The notes: generated by a model not told the origin, from the letters alone. A stretch of DNA of 42,122 nt from Micromonospora arborensis (GCF_003205615.1 NZ_PYBV01000010.1:4976-47097), one strand, 5' to 3'; counted from the stretch's first letter, positions 23,349-31,421 are shown. A program made the numbers and translations.

Positions 23349-23753
23349 ATGTCTACGCGTCCTCATATCGTTCCGTCCTGGACCATTCGGCGCACGCCCC
23401 TTCCCCTGCTCGGGTTCCGCTGCGTCCACTGCCATTCCGGCCTCGCCAGCAACGGCGATGGCACGTTCCGCGTCAATGCCAACGACGAACTCCTCGACAT
23501 CCTGCTCCTGGTCACCTGCGTCTCCTGCGACCGCACCAGCAAGATCACGGATCACGACCGGGTCCCGGTCCGGTACCTGGATCCGATCCTTCTGCAGGGC
23601 TACTCCGGCAACTCCGCCCGCCGTGGGGCTGAGCTGGGGCGACAGGCAAGGTGGCCGTGCCCCGGACTGCATCATGCGGCGGTCCGCGCGCGGTCGCTCA
23701 TGACCGGGCGCGAACGAAGATCAGGGCCGGCCCGATACCGGCGACGAAGGTGA
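23349..23753 (+). CDS. DUF1062-like protein with altered C-terminus
   Basis: A 134-aa frame. S-W-T-I-R-R-T-P-L-P, C-V-H-C, G-T-F-R-V-N-A-N-D-E-L-L-D-I and V-T-C-V-S-C-D-R-T-S-K-I match the N-terminal half of DUF1062 (two C-x-x-C pairs, likely zinc). After ~residue 88 the sequence becomes Arg/Gly-rich and no longer matches; the second domain (~100 residues in full-length relatives) is missing, by frameshift or recombination. An inverted repeat, agacctgac at 23265-23273 and its complement at 23329-23337, lies upstream. Function of the family is unknown. Confidence 0.6.
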   Translation: MSTRPHIVPSWTIRRTPLPLLGFRCVHCHSGLASNGDGTFRVNANDELLDILLLVTCVSCDRTSKITDHDRVPVRYLDPILLQGYSGNSARRGAELGRQARWPCPGLHHAAVRARSLMTGRERRSGPARYRRRR

Positions 23754-23774
23754 ACGGCCGGGTGCATACATCCG

Positions 23775-23951
23775 GTGCGGCTGCTGCTCCGTTCAGCCGA
23801 TCCGGCGGACCTGCTGCAGGCTGTCCGGCAGCTGCGGGCCGGTTGGGCGGAGACGATCGAGCGGCTGCGAGCGATGCCCAGGGGTTCGGAGCAGCAGCGC
23901 GTCAGCGGCAAATGTCTTGTGCCCGTTGTCGGTGGACAAGGCGGCCAGTAG
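23775..23951 (+). pseudogene. DinB-like (DUF664-type) N-terminal fragment
   Basis: A 58-codon frame with L-L-Q-A-V-R-Q-L-R-A-G-W-A-E-T-I-E-R-L then R-V-S-G-K, resembling the first helix of DinB-superfamily proteins just before the usual E-W-S-x-x-x-T-L-x-H block. Similarity stops there, so the metal-binding His residues are lost. Weak, short evidence. Confidence 0.3.
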
Positions 23952-23977
23952 GACACCGTGCCGCGTACGCTGCCTTG

Positions 23978-24370
23978 GTGCAGATCGACTTGGTTGCCCT
24001 GATTGTCGACGAGTACGACCCAGCGATCGCGTTCTTCACCGACGTACTCGGCTTCGACCTCATCGAGGACTCCCCATCGCTGACCAATGACGGTCGACCC
24101 AAGCGGTGGGTGGTCGTTCGACCGCCGGGCGCCCAGACCGGGATCCTGCTCGCTCGCGTCGACGGAGAACACCAACGCGCCGCAATCGGTAACCAGCTAG
24201 CCGGCCGAGTCGGGTTCTTCTTGCGCGTCAACGACTTCGACGCCGCTTACCGGCGGATGGTCGAGGCCGATGTCACCTTCGTCCGGGAGCCGCGGACCGA
24301 GCCCTATGGCCGGGTCGCGGTCTTCCTCGACATCGCCGGCAACCGGTGGGACCTGCTTGGGGCCAGCTGA
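23978..24370 (+). CDS. VOC family protein (glyoxalase/bleomycin-resistance fold)
   Basis: A 130-aa protein from GTG: V-Q-I-D-L-V-A-L-I-V-D-E-Y-D-P-A-I-A-F-F, then D-V-L-G-F-D-L-I-E-D, and a second module ending V-F-L-D-I-A-G-N-R-W-D-L-L-G. The N-terminal metal ligand (usually His/Gln at strand 1) appears as Q2, and the terminal D rather than E at the second site suggests altered metal binding. It is a single gene; the substrate is unknown. Confidence 0.85.
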   Translation: MQIDLVALIVDEYDPAIAFFTDVLGFDLIEDSPSLTNDGRPKRWVVVRPPGAQTGILLARVDGEHQRAAIGNQLAGRVGFFLRVNDFDAAYRRMVEADVTFVREPRTEPYGRVAVFLDIAGNRWDLLGAS

Positions 24371-24612
24371 CGTCGCGCACTTGCTCGCTGAGGCGCCAAG
24401 GTCACCCACCCTGATCGGCCGCTGGCCGAGAACTTTGCCGATGACAGCGCTCGTCCCGAACTCGTTGCAACCCGCTGGGGGCCAGATGTGAAGGGGCACC
24501 TCTTTCGAGATGATCCGCCAGCCTGACCAGCTGGCCAACGAATGGGCCACGAAGGTTGCCCGTGGAAAGTTGAACGGTCAATTGATCGGGGTGATCCGGC
24601 TCCTCGTTCGAA
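24371..24612. other. Intergenic region before the four-gene operon
   Basis: No recognised gene. A plus-strand frame around 24429-24532 (A-E-N-F-A-D-D-S-A-R-P-E-L-V-A-T-R-W-G-P) is protein-like but has no start and no family. The operon promoter should lie here or just downstream; no clear -35/-10 pair was found. Confidence 0.4.
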
Positions 24613-24633
24613 TACTCAGGAGGGCTGAGTATG
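24613..24633 (+). promoter_or_regulatory. Hairpin exposing a ribosome-binding site, or operator
   Basis: Perfect 7-bp inverted repeat TACTCAG-gaggg-CTGAGTA. The 5-nt loop plus the adjoining arm bases form the ribosome-binding site AGGAGGG, and the ATG of the leader peptide begins at the end of the 3' arm. It could act as an RNA switch or as a repressor site in DNA. Confidence 0.55.
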
Positions 24634-24666
24634 CGCCATCAGGTGGCCGGCTCTACCGGTCAATAG
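24631..24666 (+). CDS. Leader peptide (11 aa) upstream of the ligase gene
   Basis: M-R-H-Q-V-A-G-S-T-G-Q then TAG. AGGAGG lies 7-8 nt before the ATG, the best ribosome-binding site in the operon. It is in the same frame as the ligase, whose GTG at 24676 is four codons past the TAG and has only a poor site. Hence either a regulatory leader whose translation feeds the ligase by reinitiation, or a start cut off by an amber codon. Confidence 0.5.
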   Translation: MRHQVAGSTGQ

Positions 24667-24675
24667 TGTTGCCGC

Positions 24676-26217
24676 GTGGTGACATTCCTGCGTCGGTGGA
24701 CCCTGCGGGCCGCGAGCTTCGCCCTGACCTGGCTCTACACCCTCTACCGGATCCATCCGGCGGTGTGGCGGCTCACGGCACGTCAGTACCGTCCCTACAT
24801 GGGGCGCTTCGCCCGGCTGCACGCCTGGATGACCTGCCAGTTCGCCGCGATCGACGTGCCCGCGTACGGCGATTTTCTTCGCCGCCACCATTGGCGGTTC
24901 CGCTGGTTCGATCTGTCGTCGTACCCGCCGACGAACAAGCGGTCGTACGTGCAGGCGTACCCGGAGGCGCAGCGTTGTCGGCACGGGGAGATCGAGATCG
25001 CCGGCAGCGTGGTCGACGAGTCGTCGGGCTCGTCCGGCCAGCCGTTCAACTGGATCCGCAGCCGCCGGGAGCTGCGCTCGGTGCACAAGAACCTGGCCGG
25101 CTTCGCGACGATGGTGTTCCCGTCGAAGCGGCGGTTCGTCATCAACGCGTACTCGATGGGCGCCTGGGCGACCGGAACCAACACAGGCATCGCCATGTCG
25201 GCGATCGCGATGGTCAAGAACACGGGTCCCGACCTGCGGAAGATCGTCGACACCCTGCTGTACTTCGGCCCCGGCTTCGACTACATCGTCACCGCCTACC
25301 CGCCGTTCCTGAAGCACCTACGCGACAAGCTCGACGCCGAGGGCTTTCCCTGGGCCGAGTACCGCATCAGCGGACTTGTCGGCGGTGAGGGGATGACCGA
25401 GGCACTGCGCGACTACCTGGAGGAACGCTTCGTCAAGGTGCGCTCCGGCTACGGGGCCAGCGACCTCACCATCGGCATGGCCGGGGAGAGCGACTTCAGC
25501 GTCTGGGTCCGCCGACGACTGCGTACCGACGCCGCACTGCGGACCGCCCTGCTCGGTGCCGACGAGCACCGGCTGCCGATGGTCTTCCAGTACAACCCGC
25601 TGGAGACGTACCTGGAGACCACACCGGACCACGAGGTGCTCTGCACGATCAACTCGACGGCGGTGCTCAATCCCCGGGTCCGCTACAACATCGGCGACGA
25701 GGGCCGGCTGATCTCGTACCCGGATGTCCTGGCCGCGATCGCCGACCCCGCGGCGCGGGCCGCCGCGGACCGTGCCTGGCAGGTCGACCGGATGCGTCTA
25801 CCACTGCTGTTCCTGTACGGCCGCAAGGACAGCACGATCTCGTACATGGGCGCCAACATCTACCCGCAGGACGTCGAGTACGGCCTCTATGCGGGCAATC
25901 CCCAGGCGCACCTGTTGCAAAGCTTCTGCCTCGCGGTGACCGAGCAGGCCGACCTGGAGAGCCGGCCGGTCGTCAACCTGCAACTCCGCGAGGGCCTGAC
26001 GCTCGAACCGGTAGAGCGGCGAACCCTCGCCGACACCTGCCGCGCGGGAGTGTTGCGCCACCTCGCCGAGGTCAGCCGGGACTTCGCCGAGTCCCTCGCC
26101 GAGGACCCGTCCGCGGCGGACCTGCGGGTGGAGGTCCACGAGTATGGCACCGGCCCGTTCGCCGACGCGGCATCCAAAATCAAGAACGTCTACCTGGTGA
26201 AGGGCGTGCCGGCATGA
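24676..26217 (+). CDS. PaaK-like adenylate-forming ligase
   Basis: A 513-aa protein of the ANL superfamily, phenylacetate-CoA ligase-like branch. The nucleotide-binding loop D-E-S-S-G-S-S-G-Q-P is at 114-123, a Y-G-A-S-D-L-T-I-G segment corresponds to the aromatic-Gly-x-T/S-E motif, the G-R-K-D-S ribose-binding turn follows, and the C-terminal A-N-I-Y-P-Q-D-V-E matches PaaK's N-x-x-P-x-x-I/V-E. It would activate a carboxylic acid as acyl-AMP and possibly transfer it to CoA or another nucleophile. It is the first gene of a four-gene operon whose members overlap by 4 nt, so its product probably passes to the GNAT-like and nitroreductase-like enzymes. Confidence 0.85.
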   Translation: MVTFLRRWTLRAASFALTWLYTLYRIHPAVWRLTARQYRPYMGRFARLHAWMTCQFAAIDVPAYGDFLRRHHWRFRWFDLSSYPPTNKRSYVQAYPEAQRCRHGEIEIAGSVVDESSGSSGQPFNWIRSRRELRSVHKNLAGFATMVFPSKRRFVINAYSMGAWATGTNTGIAMSAIAMVKNTGPDLRKIVDTLLYFGPGFDYIVTAYPPFLKHLRDKLDAEGFPWAEYRISGLVGGEGMTEALRDYLEERFVKVRSGYGASDLTIGMAGESDFSVWVRRRLRTDAALRTALLGADEHRLPMVFQYNPLETYLETTPDHEVLCTINSTAVLNPRVRYNIGDEGRLISYPDVLAAIADPAARAAADRAWQVDRMRLPLLFLYGRKDSTISYMGANIYPQDVEYGLYAGNPQAHLLQSFCLAVTEQADLESRPVVNLQLREGLTLEPVERRTLADTCRAGVLRHLAEVSRDFAESLAEDPSAADLRVEVHEYGTGPFADAASKIKNVYLVKGVPA

Positions 26218-26660
26218 GGACCACCGACTTCTCCGCCGCGCCCGCGGTGGGCCAGGCGACAGCCATGTTCGTCGGCGCCACCCGTTACCGGGGGCCGCGC
26301 TCGATCCTCACGCTCACCCGGACCTGGTACAGGATGGTCCGGCAGATGCGGCGGATGGACGGATACCGGTGGCACACCGTCTATTACCAGTTCCCGTTCA
26401 CACTCGGCACCATCGCCTTCTTCAGCGACCGTGACGCGCTACTGACGTTCGCCCGCAGCCGCCATCACCGTGACCTCATGTGCTGGGTGACCGATCACGG
26501 CACGAAGAACGCGACAGGCGGCTACATCCGCCTCTACAACGCCGAGCCCGAGGGCTACAGCAACGGCATCTGGCGCGCCGAAGGGGACGGCATGGCGCAC
26601 ATACCGACCTTCACCCCGCTCTCGCGTGAGACGTCCGGCCCGCCGGTGCACCGCGCATGA
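26214..26660 (+). CDS. DUF4188/monooxygenase-like small protein
   Basis: A 148-aa protein with A-M-F-V-G-A-T-R-Y-R near the start, W-H-T-V-Y-Y-Q-F-P-F-T-L-G-T-I-A-F-F, an S-R-H-H-R-D-L-M-C-W helix and G-G-Y-I-R-L-Y-N-A-E-P. The pattern of a strand, a helix with H-R-x-L-M and a final strand is that of the dimeric alpha-beta barrel (ABM/DUF4188) fold, whose members bind haem, oxime or polyketide-type substrates. The assignment is by eye. Starts in an ATGA overlap with the ligase and ends in an ATGA overlap with the GNAT-like gene. Confidence 0.65.
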   Translation: MRTTDFSAAPAVGQATAMFVGATRYRGPRSILTLTRTWYRMVRQMRRMDGYRWHTVYYQFPFTLGTIAFFSDRDALLTFARSRHHRDLMCWVTDHGTKNATGGYIRLYNAEPEGYSNGIWRAEGDGMAHIPTFTPLSRETSGPPVHRA

Positions 26661-27757
26661 GACTGGATCCCGTGCGATCGCGGGCCGACCTGCGGGCATT
26701 CGTCGACTTTCCGCTCCGGCTCCACCCGACCGACCGGTACGTACCCCTGCTGTCATCGGTCATCGCGGCCCACCGCCGCGCCGCCGAGCTGTTCCTGGTC
26801 CGCGACCGACGCGGCGAGGTCGTGGGACGCACCAGCATGCACCGCAGTGCGCCCTTCGACGCCAAGGTCGGCCCGCGGCAGCTGTTCGGGCACACCGAGT
26901 TCGTCGATGACGACGACGTCTTCACCGCCATCATGGACGCGGTCGAGGCCCGGGCCGGCGGTCGACAACTGTTCGGGCCGGTGGCCCTGCTGCCCAACCA
27001 GACCGGCGGGGTGATCACCTCCGGCTTCGCCGATCGTGGCTTCGTGGACTCGGCGTGGAACCCCGCCTACTACCCGGAGATGTACGAGCGACACGGCTTC
27101 CACCGTCGCTTCGAGGCCGACACCTGGCTTGTCGACCTCGACGGTACGGCCACGGGTGCGTCGCCGGCCGTCGACGCCGACTGTGGATTCGCCTTCGACG
27201 ATGCCCGGATCGGCAGCGAACAGCTCGTCATCCGGCATGGCTCCCGGTGGCACCTGCGCAGCCAACTGCCGATCCTGCGCCGGATGCTCAACGCGAGCTT
27301 CGCCCAGTTGGGCTACTACACCGACATTTCCGCCGAGCAACTGGCGGAGCAGACCGAAGGCCTGGCGTTCCTGCTCGACGAGGCGCTGCTCCTCTGGCTG
27401 GAGAAGGCCGGTCGACCCGTCGCGTTCGTCGTCACCGTGCCGGACATCTCCGAATACGTCATGAGCGTCGGCGGTCGGCTCGACGTACTCAATCAGCTCC
27501 GGCTTCTCGCCACCCGCGGCCGGTATCGGCGGGACGCGGTCCTCATCATCAAGGGCACCGTTCCCGATGAGCAGGGCAACGGATACCTGACGCTGCTGTC
27601 CCGGGAGTTGCATCGCAACCTTGCCCGCAACGGCTACCGGGCACTGCGCAGTACCTTCGTCGAGCGGACGAACGTCGCCTCGGCCGCCCAGTACCGGCGC
27701 GCGGGTGGGCGGCCCCTGCACGGGTACACCTTCTACGAGCGAGGAACATCGGTGTGA
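26657..27757 (+). CDS. GNAT-like acyltransferase
   Basis: A 366-aa protein. The N-terminal ~100 residues form a GNAT-like half (L-F-L-V-R-D-R-R-G-E-V-V-G-R-T-S). The centre has F-G-P-V-A-L-L-P-N-Q-T-G-G and Y-Y-P-E-M-Y-E-R-H-G-F. The C-terminal half ends with L-H-R-N-L-A-R-N-G-Y-R-A-L-R-S-T-F-V and T-N-V-A-S-A-A-Q-Y-R-R-A-G-G-R, the GNAT N-x-x-x-x-x-x-Y/F-x-x-x-G pattern. Two fused GNAT-like folds, as in FemAB-type proteins, are likely. It may transfer the acyl group activated by the ligase. It overlaps both neighbours by 4 nt. Confidence 0.7.
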   Translation: MRLDPVRSRADLRAFVDFPLRLHPTDRYVPLLSSVIAAHRRAAELFLVRDRRGEVVGRTSMHRSAPFDAKVGPRQLFGHTEFVDDDDVFTAIMDAVEARAGGRQLFGPVALLPNQTGGVITSGFADRGFVDSAWNPAYYPEMYERHGFHRRFEADTWLVDLDGTATGASPAVDADCGFAFDDARIGSEQLVIRHGSRWHLRSQLPILRRMLNASFAQLGYYTDISAEQLAEQTEGLAFLLDEALLLWLEKAGRPVAFVVTVPDISEYVMSVGGRLDVLNQLRLLATRGRYRRDAVLIIKGTVPDEQGNGYLTLLSRELHRNLARNGYRALRSTFVERTNVASAAQYRRAGGRPLHGYTFYERGTSV

Positions 27758-28677
27758 GTTGGGTCGAGCAGTTGCGGGCCACCGAGGCGATCTGCCGCCG
27801 GGCACCGAGCGCACACAACACGCAGCCGTGGCGACCGGAATACCACACTGACGAGATCACCATCGACGTCGATCCCGCCCGCCGACTGCCCGACTCCGAC
27901 CCGACCGGGCGTGACCTGACCCTCGGCATCGGCGCGTTCGTCGAGACCTGCCTCATCGTCTCCGCCGAACTCGGCCTCACCGTCACCGTGGCGCCCGGTC
28001 CACGACTGGTCCCCGCGGCACAGAGGTACGCGACTCCGTTCACGATCGCCGACATCGAGGCCCGCCGGGTCGCCCGTGGTCCATACGCACCCGGGTACGT
28101 CGACGACGCCGTCCTCGCCGATCTCGAGCCGGGTATCGCACACGTCCCGACCCGGGATCTCGTATCGGACCTGGCCGTCGCCGACCGGTGGATGTTCGGC
28201 ACACCTGCCGTCGCGGTCGAGTTGCGGGACTGGCTGCGCCTGAGCCCACGCCATCCTCGCTATCACCTCGACGGACTCACGGACCGAGCGCTCAGCCTGT
28301 CCCGGACCGAAGCGCGCGTCCTGTCCGCCGCGCTGCGCGCGTATCCGGTCACCCGCCGACTGGGCCTGCCGGCGCTGCTGGCCGCCAGCGGTCGCGGCCT
28401 GTTGCGCTACGACGGCAGCGTCCTGGTCCTCCTCGCCGCCGACGGCGACGACCAGATCAGCTCGGGCCGACGTCTGCTGCGTACGTGGCTGGCTCTCGCC
28501 CGGCACGGCCTGGCGGTCCATCCGCTCAGCCAGCTCATCGACTGCCCCGCGACCGCCGGTCGGCTCGCCGAGCGGGTCGCAGGCCTTCCGCTCGCGGTGT
28601 TTCGCGTCGGCCGACCCCGCATCGCCCCGGTCCGGTCGGCCCGCCGCGGCGAGCAGTCGGCAACTCAGCCGGGATAA
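27754..28677 (+). CDS. Acg-type nitroreductase-like protein
   Basis: A 307-aa protein starting at GTG in a GTGA overlap. R-R-A-P-S-A-H-N-T-Q-P-W-R at 15-27 is the conserved N-terminal motif of the Acg family, and S-S-G-R-R-L-L-R-T-W-L-A-L-A-R-H-G-L-A with H-P-L-S-Q is the C-terminal motif. The paired pseudo-repeat layout of two nitroreductase halves fits the ~300-aa length. Acg proteins often bind FMN poorly, so flavin chemistry is not certain. As the last gene it may oxidise or reduce the operon's product. Confidence 0.85.
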   Translation: MSWVEQLRATEAICRRAPSAHNTQPWRPEYHTDEITIDVDPARRLPDSDPTGRDLTLGIGAFVETCLIVSAELGLTVTVAPGPRLVPAAQRYATPFTIADIEARRVARGPYAPGYVDDAVLADLEPGIAHVPTRDLVSDLAVADRWMFGTPAVAVELRDWLRLSPRHPRYHLDGLTDRALSLSRTEARVLSAALRAYPVTRRLGLPALLAASGRGLLRYDGSVLVLLAADGDDQISSGRRLLRTWLALARHGLAVHPLSQLIDCPATAGRLAERVAGLPLAVFRVGRPRIAPVRSARRGEQSATQPG

Positions 28678-28795
28678 CCTGATCTCGCCGTCGGGACCGT
28701 GCTGGCCGCCCTGACCGGGCAGCGGATTTTTGTCGTGCCTGGAGGTCTACTCGATTGGTGAACCCTTCTCTGCCCGGCACCCGCACCCTGGCGGT

Positions 28796-29638
28796 TCAGT
28801 CCCACCAGAACGACCACCAGGCCCGGTTCGTGAGGCTCTCGGCGTAACGGATGAGGGTGTCTGTGCTGGACTGCCACACGTTGTCGGGGCAGAACGCAAA
28901 GTGTTCCGCAGCGACGCGCAGCGCGTGGTCTGCATCGGTGGGTGGAGCGGCGACGCTGAGGAATAGCTCGGCTGGTCCGAGGCCGACGACTCTGGCGCCG
29001 AAACGTTCTTCCCAGCTGCGCAGCACCGTGCTGAACTGCGCGGTGTCGTTCTCGTAGTTCAACGGCCCACCCCACCCCAGATCGGCCGGGGCATCCGCAC
29101 CGCGGGAACTGGCACTGAGCCCGAGGCGCGGCGCGGTCAGCCACGAGTCGGCTATCAGATGTTCAGCGAACTCGGCAGCCCGAGTCGCGGGACTTTCCTG
29201 CAGCGTTCCGGCAGGCGCGAGCCCAGGCCACCGGTTGCCAAACGGCGCCGTGACGGCCAGCCGCTCCGGCGCGCTGAGCAGGTCGTCGTCCTCATCCACC
29301 GTCGTGTAGACAGACCACCACCCCGCCAGCAGTACGTCAGCGTCATGATCGCCCGGCCTGGACTTGATGAGACCCGGGTCGAGCTGACCGGTCGTCCAAG
29401 GGCTGCTCGGCTCGTACGAACTCCCTCCGAGAAGCAGTGGCCACAGACCCGTCCGGCCATGGAGCGCCTGAAGTGAGCCCCACAGACCCGCATCCGGACG
29501 TGTGTCGCTGATCCACAGGATCGGCTCCTCGAGAACGCCGGCCTCGGTCTCGTGCACGGCTCGCCCCGGCGGAAGGTCAAGGCCGAGGGGGCCGCTGCTC
29601 GAGTCGTCTCGAAGGTACGTCAACGAATTGCCTGTCAT
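28796..29638 (-). CDS. DUF4253 domain protein
   Basis: A 280-aa protein from ATG at 29636-29638, M-T-G-N-S-L-T-Y-L-R. The C-terminal ~100 residues carry the DUF4253 pattern: A-D-H-A-L-R-V-A-A-E-H-F-A-F-C-P-D-N-V-W and the terminal W-W-S-F-W-W-D. The central part has acidic loops (V-D-E-D-D-D-L-L). The function of DUF4253 is unknown. An upstream in-frame start (29668) adds ten residues without family similarity. Convergent with the nitroreductase gene. Confidence 0.85.
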   Translation of the reverse strand: MTGNSLTYLRDDSSSGPLGLDLPPGRAVHETEAGVLEEPILWISDTRPDAGLWGSLQALHGRTGLWPLLLGGSSYEPSSPWTTGQLDPGLIKSRPGDHDADVLLAGWWSVYTTVDEDDDLLSAPERLAVTAPFGNRWPGLAPAGTLQESPATRAAEFAEHLIADSWLTAPRLGLSASSRGADAPADLGWGGPLNYENDTAQFSTVLRSWEERFGARVVGLGPAELFLSVAAPPTDADHALRVAAEHFAFCPDNVWQSSTDTLIRYAESLTNRAWWSFWWD

Positions 29639-30203
29639 TGGCCGCAGGGTACAGGCCCGCCAAGACAATCAGAGCCACTCGCCTCGTCCGCTATGCCCGG
29701 GGGCCCAGCACTGCGTGACGGGCGCGCTTAGACAGACTCCTCCTTGACTGATTCGCGGATCGTCGCGGGCTGGTCGAGGGCCGCCAGGTCCCGCCGGGAC
29801 TGGGCACGCCCAAGTTGTCGGTCGCCATGAAGGCACCCGTAACCACGTTTCGTGACGGTGCAGCTGGTTGCGGCCGTTGACGCCACCCGTGTGATGAGTG
29901 CCCGGCGGACCATTGCCATGTCGGAAGGCGTCTACCGGGCCGGCGCCGCCTTGGTCTGGATCGTCGGCTTGGGCTCGGGCTTGACTGGCTCGTCGCCGAT
30001 GTCCTTGGTGGGTTTGAGGACTCGTAGGTCGAGCATCCGGGCGCGTAAGGCCATGCTGGTGTCGATGGTCAGCAGCCGGACGGGCATCCTGGCGTATGCC
30101 CGCAGCGCGAGTGCCCGATCGATGTCGGCCTCGCGGATCGTCTCACGTGATCGTGGGCGGAGCAGTAGTGCAGATCCCGGCTGCTGGCAAGGCCTCAACC
30201 TGC
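29639..30203. other. 565 bp without an intact gene; PIN-like fragment on the minus strand
   Basis: At about 29932-30170 the minus strand reads R-E-A-D-I-D-R-A-L-A-L-R-A-Y then V-R-L-L-T-I-D-T-S-M-A-L-R-A-R, resembling the end of PIN-domain proteins (V-T-x-D-x-x-M-x-x-R-A). It has no credible start. A second 63-codon frame at 29728-29919 (V-T-K-R-G-Y-G-C-L-H-G-D-R-Q) has no family. Probably gene debris. Confidence 0.4.
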
Positions 30204-30752
30204 TCAACCGGACGACTTGACCGAGGACCACACGCCGAACCACTGTTCGGCGCCGTACTCCTTGAACCGGTCGGCCTCGGTGAACCCCAGCTTTGCGGCG
30301 AGGCGCATCGAGCGGTCGTTGGCGGTCTGGGTGCAGAGCACTACCGGCTCGCTGGGAAGCGCGTTGGCGAACCAGTCGAGTGCCGCTGCGCACGCCTCGG
30401 CGGCGTACCCGTATCCCCATGCTTCTGGCAGGAACATGTAGCCCAGCTCAGCCTCCCCGGCATCCGGACGGAGGTGACCCGGACGCTCTGCGTCGCGCCG
30501 ATCGAACGTGATCGTGCCGATCATCGCTCCGTCGAGATCGACCACGAATAGGCCAGGGCGCCGCCGGGGTTCCTCAGGCACCGTGCGCTCGAGCTCGTCA
30601 CGGGGGCGAGGGCCACCGATGTAGGTGCCAACCTCTGGCGAGGCGAACAGCTCGATGACCGCCATGCGGTCCCGGGCCTCGGGCTCACGGAGCACGAGCC
30701 GCTCGGTCCTGATCGGGGCAGGTGGCCAGGCGGCGGGTCCAAGCTCAGTCAT
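30204..30752 (-). CDS. GNAT family N-acetyltransferase (RimJ/RimL type)
   Basis: A 182-aa protein: I-R-T-E-R-L-V-L-R-E-P-E-A-R-D at the start, E-L-G-Y-M-F-L-P-E-A-W-G-Y-G-Y-A-A-E-A in motif A (acetyl-CoA loop as W-G-x-G-x-A), and N-D-R-S-M-R-L-A-A-K-L-G-F in motif B. Typical of RimJ/RimL-type protein or antibiotic acetyltransferases. The ATG overlaps by 8 nt the end of a broken upstream gene (30745-31030), so it was probably second in an operon. Confidence 0.9.
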   Translation of the reverse strand: MTELGPAAWPPAPIRTERLVLREPEARDRMAVIELFASPEVGTYIGGPRPRDELERTVPEEPRRRPGLFVVDLDGAMIGTITFDRRDAERPGHLRPDAGEAELGYMFLPEAWGYGYAAEACAAALDWFANALPSEPVVLCTQTANDRSMRLAAKLGFTEADRFKEYGAEQWFGVWSSVKSSG

Positions 30753-31030
30753 GGCGGGCAACGTACCAATGGATCTGGCTCTCGCCTGCGGTGTACCGCA
30801 CCACGACGTCTTCAGCTGAACCAGATGTCCGCTGTAGCCGCTGAGCGGGCGGAACCTTTCGGTCGCGCGTACCTTTGCGGCCGCGATGTCGGGCAGTGCG
30901 AGGTCGGCGAGTAGCTGCCGCACCAGAACGCCCCCGCCCCAGAATGCCTCTGCCGGAATGGGGAGCCGGCCCAGCCAGGACAGCAGGATCGCCGCTCTGC
31001 CGGTGGCTGAGGGTGTGGCTGCGGCGAGCC
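30745..31030 (-). pseudogene. Broken gene upstream of GNAT, cut at its 5' side near the IS110 relic
   Basis: Minus strand: L-P-I-P-A-E-A-F-W-G-G-G-V-L-V-R then D-I-A-A-A-K-V-R-A-T-E-R-F-R-P-L in one frame. After K-T-S near 30810 it shifts to E-D-V-V-V-R-Y-T-A-G-E-S-Q-I-H-W-Y-V-A and ends TGA at 30745. One frameshift and a missing 5' end; no start codon upstream before the relic at 31053. I do not recognise the protein. Confidence 0.5.
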
Positions 31031-31052
31031 GTCGACGGACACAGACTGGGTG

Positions 31053-31421
31053 CAGCGTCCTGGTTCACCGCGGAGTGCTCCACGGTTCTGCGATACGGTC
31101 GTCAACGCTCTCTGTCGCCTGGTAGGGGAGTGTGCGCAGGTCACGGCGGTAAGGAGCTGTTGGTTGGCCTGGCCTTGCAACTGGGAGCAGATTGGGTGCA
31201 GGTTGGCGAAGTGGTCTCCGCATCCGAAGTGGTCACCGACGCCGGACAGGGACGAGGGGCCTCTTGAGCCTCTCCCCGCCCTGGGGCGACGCCCGGGCCG
31301 CCCAGGCCAAATGAGAGCCACACGACCAGCGTGGGCAGCCGAAATGAGAGCGACAGCCCGGGCGCCTCGACCGAAGCCTGGCCGGGCCACGGTCGCAGGT
31401 CAATGAAACAAGTAGCCGATG
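31053..31421 (-). mobile_element. IS110-type relic without transposase (MITE-like)
   Basis: 31053-31153 matches 13145-13245 and 31309-31421 matches 14389-14503, both ~75-80% alike and in the same orientation. The ~1.1-kb transposase between them is replaced by 155 bp. That middle has two GACCACTTCG words ~20 bp apart on the minus strand. It may be a non-autonomous element or a deletion product. Confidence 0.7.
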
